Shown: one piece after another, positions 55,182-64,000 of the stretch
Layout: every line of letters begins with the position of its first letter
How positions within the stretch are numbered: the stretch's first letter is position 1
NCBI RefSeq assembly: GCF_902148855.1
Contig: NC_043966.1
Coordinates: forward strand, 24,417,588-24,481,587
Length of the DNA stretch: 64,000 bases
Direction: 5' to 3'
From: Sphaeramia orbicularis
Taxonomy: Eukaryota > Chordata > Actinopteri > Kurtiformes > Apogonidae
Notes under the pieces: model-generated
Told to the model about the DNA's origin: nothing
The model's input: the letters and a program-made list of their open reading frames with translations, nothing else
Databases searched by the model: none
Position numbers and translations under genes: made by a program

Positions 55182-56461
55182 TCACCCTTGGGCGCTCTGC
55201 TCCATTGGGGTGATCTCTGGCATGCTCTTGCTCCTTCCCTTCCTCGCCCTGGCATTGATGGCCTCCTCTTCTCCACTGTCCTCCTCATCGGACCAATCCA
55301 CCTGCTGCTGCAGATTCCCTTTGGAACCTCTCATGGTGCTGCCTTTAAATAGGTTCCCTGTGCGAAACTTAGTGCGGAATGTGTCAAAGGAGAGGCTTTT
55401 GCTGCGCTGTTGCTTTTCATAGACTTGGTCCTGAGGATGCACTTCTTCGTTTCCACTTACTTCATCCACACAATCGCGCAACACAGTGCGAAATAGACGA
55501 GGAACCTCATGAACTTCAGGCTCCATTTGTGACACAAGTTTCCTGAATCTACAATGGGAATAAAACTGGAATTAACAATCAAGTCAAGATTTACAGTCAT
55601 CAATCAGACAGACGCCCATTTATGTAGCCAGTAAAGGGTTATGTTTCACTGGGCCCGATGGGGTGAGAGTATATTTAAAAGCATAATGTGGACAGTGAGT
55701 GACAGAACACTTGCAATGGACTGGACTGCAATGACTAACTAAACCACTACACCTATTTTCAATTTTACAACAGACCAATGCTACTGCTGTAATGTACTCG
55801 TATCTACTGAATTAATTGCTTGTTATAGTTTATTATGTATTTTGACATGTGTTGTGTGTCTATCTGATATTTACAAGGAGGACAGGATTTTTGTATCTGG
55901 ATTATAGCAAACGATACTATTCATTTGATGAGTTAAACCAGGTAAACAAATACGGTCGGATGCAGAGAAGCACTGATCTTTAACTTTTCTTATGCAAACT
56001 TCATGGTAATATTACAACTAGTCATGTTATAGAGCTGCTCTTGTCTGTATATATTTTTCACTCGTGCTTTCTCAGCTCCATTTCAAGTATCAGTTAAACC
56101 AGTTGTGTTCCCTCTGCCAGTTTTCATCTCCTTTATTTGTCCCAGCCTCTTACCTGACAATCACAGGGCCGCACTGTGAAGGTGGGATCTTGGCGCAGAG
56201 GTCCTGCAGCTCAAGCAGGTCATTTGGGGTCAGCTCATAGGGCTGTGGGGTCGGGTTGTTGGCCAGCCAGCTGTAGTCAGCAGTGGAGGAAGAGCTACGG
56301 CGCCGGCGCCGACCCTCTGTTGCCCTCTCCAAACGGATACGCTCTGTGCGTTTCACCATGGCCCCCAGCTCCAGCATCAGTGTGTTGGTCACCAGCTCCT
56401 CAGTGCTGCGGTGCCCAGGAACTTTGGGCTCAAGGGAGAAAACAGCCGACCAAGGAAACAT
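55182..56461 (-). CDS. rd3: Retinal degeneration 3 protein (RD3, guanylate cyclase regulator), 2 coding exons, 224 aa
   Basis: RD3 binds retinal guanylate cyclases, blocks their activation and escorts them to photoreceptor outer segments. Coding exons are 56461-56154 and 55548-55182, joined in frame. The coiled N-terminal half has EELVTNTLMLELGAMVKRTE, then DYSWLANNPTPQPYELTPND, LQDLCAKIPPSQCGPVIVRF, and EPEVHEVPRLFRTVLRDCVD, each with a clear counterpart in human RD3 (for example DYSWLAS, CVKIHPSYCGPAILRF, EPEVQEVSQLFRSVLQE). The C-terminus keeps the SMPE motif (human SWSMPEF) after an acidic DEEDSGEEE run. These points favour RD3 over RD3L. The probable 5' untranslated exon lies near 57350-57470, with a donor on the minus strand at about 57345. 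At 224 residues it is longer than human RD3 (195), through an Arg-rich segment (RRRRRSSSS) and the acidic tail. Confidence 0.92.
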
Positions 56462-58771
56462 CTGTGAAAGATGGACAGGAAATACTCCGTGTTACATCAA
56501 AACGGTTTGAGGCAGCAAAAAAAAAAAAAGATCATGATATAAACTAGAGAGATGTGGAGTTAACCATTTTCTCACACTTTGCAGTTACTCAGCTGTGATC
56601 CCATTTTGCAAGCACTCTTCAAGACAGTTTGTTCATATTTTTACAAAAATTACTTGAAGATGTAAAGTGTACTTTGTTGTAGAGAGAAGGATGCATAGCA
56701 AGAATATGATTAAGACAAAAAGTCCTTATTAATTAATAGCTGAAAATAACAACAGCCCGACTAGATTAATCTGACTTATAATATCTTTGTAGTGAAGAGA
56801 ATTCCATTTTTAAAAACAACAGGGAGTCTCTTTAGACAGTTTGTAAGTGGGATGAAAGGATTTCAGATGTTTATCTCTTTAGAGCAGTTTCCAATAATAA
56901 AAAAAATAGATGTAATCTTCCATTCTACAAGTAAATTAATGATTCTTGTCCTTTTTTCTTTCATTTATTTGTTAATGTTTATAATGTCTTCCTGTTACTT
57001 CATGTGTTAACTTTGCATATGTATTTTTATATGGTTTGAATATTAAGACAATAACATAAGGATTAAGAAATACAGTCATGAGAGGTGTGTAGTGAGTGTG
57101 TAGTAGTTGTAAATGTTTAGAGAAATACAGTTTCTATTCTTCCATCTCTCTATCAGATATACAGTATCTTACCGGTGTTACATTATTATCTGACTCAGAA
57201 TCGGTTTAAGTACAAGTGCAAACAGCTCATATCACTGATCAATTCACACTATGTTTTTTTAAGAATAGTCTTATCACCTCCTATTCTTCTGCTCTAAATG
57301 CATACGTAGGGTTAGGGATTAATTGGAGTTAAATCATTGTCTTACCGTCATGAAAAAGGTTCACAAAGCTGCAGTGTGTTCTTGTCTGATAATAATCCAC
57401 TTGTTCAGTGAAAGCCTCTGTTAGCAGCGGGATGGGCAGTGGGCCTCCATGGGCTCTAAAAAAGCTGGGACATTAAAAAAGTGTGATACACAGTGTAGCA
57501 CACAGCTACCTGACTGCCTTGCTGGTTTGATGGTCCTGGGCAGACAATACTTTTGTGTGGAGCATGTGGAGTGTGTGTGTGAGTTTGGGATTGAGAATAA
57601 ACGTAATCCTGTATTAATATAGAACGAGTGATGAGATGAGCTTACCCCGTGACATGAGTGTACATCTGTTTGAGAACTGTTGGTTAGTATATATCACTGA
57701 CTGTGCATTTACACTGATATAAACTAAATTAGGCTTTAACACAATGGAGGCTATTAGGAAAACTGTTTTAATTTCACTTCATTATATTTTATTACACTTT
57801 TGGATAGAATATTTTTTTCTGTAGGACTGGTTATCACTGAAAAAAGGTACAGCAAACTGGGAAGGTTGAAAGTACTTTAGCAGTTTCTGCCTTCCTTTCA
57901 TGGACAGTTATTACATTTTAAGCATATTTTAAACTTATTCCTATGATTATTACGTGTTATGGTCTTAAAATAAACTGTCTAGGCTTTGTGTGGAAATAGC
58001 CTCTTGGGTCACAGACAATAATCCATGAGACATTTCTGTAATTAGCAGACAAGTATTACAATAATAGTACATAATTTCCTATGTATTCTGTCTTCCACAC
58101 TCTTATACCCTCCTAGCAGTTGTTTCAATACAATATTGTAGCTACAGTCTAGTTCTAGGGTTTCCGCACCACTCAGCACTGAACCACCAAATCCCAGATT
58201 ATATTCAAATCCACAGAGTACCTGGAAGAATAGGCTAAATGATTGTAAGCTAATGACAGTTATAATCTAATTAAAGTTGCCTTCAGTGTCTGTGGTGCTA
58301 ATTAACAGTGTTTCTAACCATGTGACCAACACTCATTGAATAATTTTTTTATTTTTTTTTTTGTTGATTGCAAAATTTTTTATGCAGAAGAGTTGCAGCA
58401 TAATTCCACAAAATCATCACTAAACCCACAGTATAGCTACACTTACATGAGACTTCTTTCATATTATTAAAAAATATATTAATATGTTGTGAAGTAGTTG
58501 CCAGTCTGAAAATAAGACAGCTAATGTTGGCTAATTGTCCAGTTACAATCACTTTGTTGTTTCTTTTGCACCAATTATTAAAACATTTTAATGTGGTAGT
58601 TTTTAGTTGTGATTGATTTTTAATTTTTAAATTATTTAATATAGATATAATATCTCTCTGCTGGAATCTACTATAATAACAATCTTGTCTATATCCCTCT
58701 TCTAAACATTGTAAAAATTTGAATATTAGTACAGACTCTTCTCTTCTTATTATTACCTATACTTATGCATG

Positions 58772-58803
<32 letters not shown>

Positions 58804-59535
58804 GCCAATGAGTATAGCTTTGGATATAGTTATTAGACTACTATAATGGAGTGTTGAAATGTAACACCCCATCATAGTGGTGCCTATGATGTGTCAGAGT
58901 ACATTTTCTACTGCATTTACTTCCTCCTCCCCTCATATCTTCTCTTGCTTGAGTTAAAAATTACTTTGGATTGCGTTAACCTTACATAAAGCTGACGCAT
59001 AGGATTATGGCATCTCAGAATGTTTTTGTTTATCTAGTTCAAGATTTCAGTGTACAATTTTAGGAAGTAAACAAACCCAATTTTCTTACCACCCCTGCAG
59101 TGCAAAGCTTCACTGACAATATTGTAAATGATTACAGCTGTCCTTTAAATCACTGTTTCCGGCTTCTTCCATCAGGATAAGACACAGAATTCCATGTACA
59201 AAGTAAACAGCCTATAAAATATAATTGCCCCTGTGGTTGTAAAGTATCTCTATCTGTAAACATAACCACCTCTAACTGGCCTGCTACCTCAGCACCTAAC
59301 AGAAAGCAGTGAAACCAGTATAAACTGAAGCCTACCTAGATCTGAATGTGAATGAAACAAAGGATTTTGATTTTAGATGTCACTGACCCTGCAACCACTT
59401 TAAGTGATGGAGAGAACATTAAATTTGTGGAGTCATCTGAGTGTCTGGACACTATAACTGACAACAGGCCGTGCTTTCATTTTTTTGAGAGCTGTAGTAG
59501 TCTTTTTACTAGAAAAAGACATTCAGAGACACTTA
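56462..59535. other. rd3 upstream region and intergenic gap
   Basis: It contains rd3 intron 1 and the likely first exon (about 57350-57470). The rest is very AT-rich, with a pure poly-T run at 58771-58801. No gene or recognised transposon was seen. A photoreceptor promoter would be expected near 57.4-57.6 kb, but no motif decides this. Confidence 0.4.
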
Positions 59536-59539
59536 CATT

Positions 59540-59935
59540 TACACAAGTGTTAAACATACAACCCACGGGCCAAAACCAGCCAACCAAAGGTTCATATCCA
59601 GCCCACAGGGTGAATTTGCGAAGTGCAAAAATTACACTGAAGTCATTAACGGTCAAGGGTATCAAACTCATTTTAGTTCAGGGGCCACATACAGCCCAAT
59701 GGGATCTTAAGTGAGTCAGACCAATAAAATAATAGCACAATAGCCTATAAATCCTGAAAACTCCAAATTCCAAACTACAAAATTTGAAATATATTATGAC
59801 TGTTACTATATGTTTTTGTACCTTTGTAGAACTGTGAACTATAATGCAGATGTATAAATGATAAACTGAGGCATAATATTGTTAAAAGTGAATTTATTTT
59901 TCCACCTCACCATAGTTGTTGAGGTTATTCACGTT
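59540..59935 (+). repeat. Dispersed fish repeat upstream of cenpf
   Basis: Landmarks are ttcaggggccacatacagcc, accaataaaataatagca, cctataaatcctgaaaactc and ataaatgataaactgaggca. This is a longer copy of the repeat fragment at 25090-25190. Class is not determined; it is probably a DNA-transposon-derived MITE. Confidence 0.6.
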
Positions 59936-59970
59936 TTTTTTTTTTTTTGCACCAAAACAGTTTAGGTTTC

Positions 59971-59971
<1 letters not shown>

Positions 59972-60003
<32 letters not shown>
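59972..60003 (+). repeat. Poly-A run
   Basis: An uninterrupted run of about 32 A, close after a poly-T run at 59935-59949. The two could pair as a hairpin or mark an old retroposition tail. It ends directly at the cenpf CpG-rich promoter. Confidence 0.95.
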
Positions 60004-60005
<2 letters not shown>

Positions 60006-60455
60006 CCCGACTAAACATGGCGGCTGTGTCCTCAGGCTTCATCTGTGTTGACCTCACTCTGTCTGTGGTGCTGTGGGTCTGTCCGTGGATGAAGCTGACC
60101 TGCTCAGTTGAGTTGAGGTGAGGTGTGCGTTTGTCGCTAGAGGTCATCAGAGGGTCATCACGCCGCCTCGAGGACTTTCCCCAAAAACACGTCCTTCTAC
60201 GTCACCAACCCCCGCCCCGCCTCGTGCCACCGGGTCTGTTGTCTGTCAGCTGCACGAGACTCGACCAAACGGCGGTATCTCCTATCAAACATGAAGTGAA
60301 TGGCACCGCTGGGCTTCAGCTTCTACAATAGATAAAGTGTCAGGTCGTTGTTTTCTATCGACGTGGAGGTTGTTCTTGCGTGGGAACAGCTCCGTCCTGC
60401 TCTGCGTGTTTTTTCCCCGGCGGCTGGCGCTCTTTGTAACTCCTAAAGTGGATGG
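60004..60455 (+). promoter_or_regulatory. CpG-rich promoter and first untranslated exon of cenpf
   Basis: GC content and CpG count rise abruptly here. The sequence aaacatggcggctg at 60013-60026 is a strong YY1-type site, and ccccgccccgcc at about 60210 is an SP1-type GC box. A donor (ggatg/gtaagt) at about 60451 probably ends the first untranslated exon. The coding ATG is 2.3 kb downstream. Confidence 0.55.
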
Positions 60456-62773
60456 TAAGTAGCTTTGACTGCGGGGTTAGCTAGTAGCACCACAGCTAGG
60501 TCAGTTTGTGTCAATCACTGACCGCTGATGAACCAAACACAAATGACCGAAAGAAGAGCACAATGTCTCAGCTTTACCACGGCGGATTATCAGCAAACTC
60601 ACTACTGTCGATAAGATCCGTGTTAAATTAACATTAAACTTCATTGTCTGAAAGTTGTCATCTGTCTGCTTGAACCTCGTGATCAGATGTTTCAGAGGCC
60701 AGGGTCCAACTCATTACTGACCTTAACCAGTTGAATCATGAATTTTACAATAATACACACATGGTTATTCTCATACGATTAAAACATTAGAGGAAGTAAT
60801 TTTAATACCAGAGCCGGTGCAGCAAATTGACTCTAAAATAAGAGCGGTATGAATGTTTGTATTATTTCTTTTTCTTTATATTTTCTTTGTGGGTCATCCA
60901 TATGCCCCACTGAAGAGGCTGTTTCCCCTTAACAGAGGTGGTGTTAAATCCTATTACAACTAAGATTAAATACTGGCTGGTTGACAGCATCCCTGATTTA
61001 ACTCAGGTCTTGATTAACCTTTTAATCCAGATTACTGTTTTGCGTGTTTTGACTCCATATTTTGAGATTCGATTATTGCCTCTTAGATCCTTTACTATTA
61101 AAGTGAAGAACTGACCACATGCTCCCACATTAAATAATGCCATATGCCTGTTATTTGAAAGATGACAGTAGAGACTGTCAGGAAACAAAAGGATACAGTT
61201 TTGCAGATGAATGGCAACAAAGGCCCTCATTCAGAATGCAACGAGTGACAGACTGTCATGTTGTAGTTTGAATATTTCCTTGTTGTCACTAAACTGAACA
61301 AATCAAACTAGCTTGTTATCAGAAGGTTGTGCTCAGTGATGCAAGACTTGACATGTCAACCTCATGAAGTCATTCACAGACTTGGTTTGAAGCAGTTCTA
61401 CAAGACCTTTATTGTTCAACGGTCTTTTTCGGCTGCTCCAGGTATTTTATATGATACTTGTCTCTTCATGACACCTTTGAACTTCAGTTATGTATGACTG
61501 TTATTCTTGTTTTCAGATGTAGTAAACAAAGTGAGCTGTGACAGAAATGATCTGAATCTGACAGGAGTAATGATGTTGAGCCTTGAGGCTTTAGTGCATG
61601 TTAAAACTGAGTTCAGATGTGTCGTCTGCAGGTTTGGTCTGGTTATATTCCACATTTTCAGGCAGGATTTTCTTCATTCCAAAACTCTCATTTTTAACAC
61701 AGACTGTGTGTTCAATATGCACTTTACAAGTAAACTGTAGTTGCAGAAGTTTGAGAGAAAAGGGATTTATTCTCAACTTGAAGTGCCCTTGGAACATTAC
61801 AAGCAGTCTGGTTGGAAAAACACTGAGTCACAGCTGCCCAGCGGTGACAACCAGTGTCTCTCAGAGGCATCAAAGCCTTAATGAAGCAGAACTCACTGTA
61901 GAGGAAGACATGATTGAAACACGTTTAGATACGTATAAACAGAGCTACTAAGAGATTTGCGCTTCAGTTTAATTTCAGATTTATTCTGTGTTTCTGTTTT
62001 GTACACCCCACTGTGGCTGTTTCCTTCAACCCAGATCAGATTTTATGGTTCCAGTAGCAGATACTAGAATAAGGCCACTGTATGGCACATTGTCCTGTAC
62101 ATGTTATTCATAGTCAGTGTAATGTGATTGACACATACCCAGTTATGACAAACAAGCCGGAGTGTAGAGGAAAGAAGCTAAACAATGTACTGTTGTGGAC
62201 AGAAGCATCAGCAGATCTAGAATTTTACACACTTAAAAAACATCATCAGTTTAAGTGTATGCTATATTTACAACATTTTCACAGATTTACATTACTGTCA
62301 GCCTGTCCTTCCTAAAGTGGAAATGTTGGGTTTGCTGATTTACCTTGATTAGTTTGTCTGTTCGAACACCAAAAATCACTAAGTCACTAAAATAGCAGTG
62401 GTAGACCAGTAAATCACATGTGAATGAAGTCACTGGTTTTGTCATTGGAATCTGATGGCTTTGAAGAGGGTAAAATTACAGCTTCAGTTTCCTTAGAAAA
62501 GGCTATTTTACAACAATACAAAGTGGTGAAAAGATTCTGAAACTATCAGACCCTTAAAACTGATCTATTCCTCTCAGCATCTTCAAATTACTTATGATTA
62601 TGGTGAAGTACTTTCTACAACCCCAAACCAAACCTTATATCTGCCATCTATTACAGTGGAAAGGATTTTTTTTTTTATCAAGGCTTGCAAACCATGAATC
62701 CAGAAGTAAAAGTACACAACCTCTTCTTCTACTGACGTTGTTGTCTCCCTTTGTCAGGCCTAGGGAGAGAAAG
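60456..62773 (+). other. Intron in the cenpf 5' UTR
   Basis: This 2.3-kb intron lies between the untranslated exon and the exon carrying the ATG; the acceptor is tttgtcag at about 62751-62758. The open frames seen within it resemble no known protein, and no repeat was recognised. Confidence 0.5.
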
Positions 62774-64000
62774 ATGAGCTGGGCCGAGGAGGACTGGACT
62801 GTGGGGCTCTCTGGACGGGTCCTGCAAAAGGTGAAGGAGCTGCAGGTCCATCAGGAGCGACTGTCCAGGGAGAATAAGCAGAAACAGCTGCAGCTGGACA
62901 ACATCCATACCAGCCTTGAAAAGCAGACTGTGAAGGTACCAGCAGCTGTGGTTGTTGATATATTATGACACAATCCAATTCCCCACAATGTTAATAAGGA
63001 AAATTACCAAAGCTTACAGGAGACTCAGTGCCCTGAGTTTGTACTTGTCTTGTGTCAAAGTTGTTGTTTGTTTTGTAAGCTATATGCATTATTTTTCCCA
63101 TCACAATTTTATTCCACCGTTTGTATTCCATATCGTGTGATCTAAAATGTGTGTCTTTTCCTTAATACTGTTGATATTCTCGTATAATACATTCTACCTC
63201 ACTGTCATCTGCCAGGTCTTACAGCCACTTAATGTTATCACTAATACCTGTGATCTTCCTACTGTGTAATACAAGGTATTCTGTAAAACACTGCTGCCTT
63301 CTGTAATCCGCTGACCTAGTGCATGTACATACATCATTGTCAACCCACCTCCATATCAGCAGTTTTTACCACTTTCCCACACTCGGGCCCTTGTCTGAGA
63401 TAACTGATAGTCAGCAACAATGCTGGAAAACAAAGCCAATGATGAATATTTAATTCCTAAACAGAAAATGTTTGGGTATGTTGCCTGGAAATGATTTGAT
63501 TTCATGAGGGAGTATAGTGTTGTGCAAATTATGGCATTAGAGGACAACATTAGAGGAACACAACTTGATTTTATATATTTACATAATTGTTATTCAATTG
63601 CAATGTTCAGTTTAGATTTTCATTGCATTGCACTTTACCATTTTTTTTAAGTAAAGTGAGTTGTTTTTTTTGTCATATAACACCACTGGGTCTTTCAGTC
63701 AGTCATTTCTGACAGAGGTTTGTTACGTTTGTTACCCTACTAATACTGATAACTATTACCCAACTAAATTCTGTCCTCTCCTCCTTTCTGTGACTCTGTT
63801 TTCTGATTGCTGTCTGACCCGTCCAGTATGAGGAGGTACGTAGCGAGCTCCAGGCCATGCACAGGGAGCTCCAGAGTGCACAGGCTGAAGCCAAAGTGGC
63901 AATGACCAGTAGGGAGCGCCTGTCTCAGGACCTTCAGACCAAACAGGCCCAAGTGTGCTCTTTGGAGGGCCAGCTAGACGCTTCACGCTCACATAACAAC
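62774..64000 (+). CDS. cenpf: Centromere protein F (mitosin), N-terminal part, runs off the window
   Basis: CENPF is a very large coiled-coil protein of the nuclear matrix and outer kinetochore, active in G2/M and binding microtubules. Two coding exons are visible: 62774-62935 and 63827-64000 (continuing past the end), in frame, giving 112 residues. The start MSWAEEDWTVGLSGRVLQKV matches human MSWALEEWKEGLPTRALQKI; next come LQLDNIHTSLEKQ (human FQLDSLEAALQKQ) and LSQDLQTKQAQVCSLEGQLD (human ISHELQVKESQVNFQEGQLN). The whole visible part is heptad-like coiled coil. The rest of the gene, several thousand residues in the family, lies to the right. Confidence 0.93.

Noticed and set aside
55014-55422. 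Plus-strand open frames of 112 and 116 aa
   Set aside because: They lie antisense to rd3 exon 2 and its 3' end. The minus-strand frame has clear family motifs; these have none.
56176-56547. Plus-strand open frame of 123 aa
   Set aside because: It is antisense to rd3 exon 1 and shows no recognisable domain or codon pattern.
59352-59714. 120-aa plus-strand open frame before cenpf
   Set aside because: It runs into a dispersed repeat, has no known motif, and lacks splice or promoter support.
61598-61951. 117-aa open frame in the cenpf 5' intron
   Set aside because: No similarity to a known family and no supporting promoter or splice pattern.
1-64000. Endogenous retrovirus, LTR element or Polinton
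   Set aside because: No paired LTRs, no reverse transcriptase, integrase, capsid or envelope-like frames were recognised. All clear mobile elements are DNA transposons or short LINE/SINE-like fragments.

Overview
This window comes from a teleost fish nuclear genome, most likely a percomorph. The evidence is seven vertebrate genes split by introns with GT/AG borders, and several dispersed repeats that I recognise as typical of fish. There is no sign of bacterial, viral or organellar DNA, and no tRNA, rRNA or CRISPR array was recognised. All exon models were built by hand from reading frame, splice borders and remembered human family members; none was checked by alignment or RNA data.

Gene order, left to right: an hnRNP U-like gene closest to HNRNPUL2 (+, 291-5770); nudt22 (-, 12992-6140); dnajc4 (+, 15660-18268, possibly starting at 14323); vegfb (+, 22317-37107); stx5 (+, 46970-52790); rd3 (-, 56461-55182); and the 5' end of cenpf (+, from 62774 past the window edge). 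NUDT22, DNAJC4 and VEGFB are also adjacent in human 11q13, and HNRNPUL2 and STX5 lie nearby in 11q12. RD3 and CENPF are on human 1q. The window therefore holds a conserved vertebrate block plus a junction that differs from human.

The seven genes do not form one pathway: nuclear RNA/DNA binding (hnrnpul2), UDP-sugar hydrolysis (nudt22), a membrane J-protein (dnajc4), a secreted growth factor (vegfb), Golgi SNARE fusion (stx5), retinal guanylate cyclase control (rd3) and kinetochore/mitosis (cenpf). Layout is what links them: nudt22 and dnajc4 are head to head across about 0.6 kb, and hnrnpul2/nudt22 and stx5/rd3 are tail to tail.

The space between exons is a record of DNA transposons. There is an internally deleted Tc1/mariner element in an hnrnpul2 intron, a long-armed Tc1 element inside nudt22 intron 4, piggyBac-like TTAA-flanked MITEs, a SINE/LINE-like insertion nested in another transposon (with a visible 6-bp target duplication) in vegfb intron 1, and nested MITEs in stx5 intron 8. 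I found no clearly new biological system. The items most worth a second look are a roughly 80-residue Cys/Ser-rich insertion in Nudt22, a Pro/Ser-rich linker and full heparin-binding domain in Vegfb, an upstream in-frame stop that seems to forbid the long (ER) Stx5 isoform, a perfect 16-bp hairpin in vegfb intron 1, and candidate CTCF and RFX sites.
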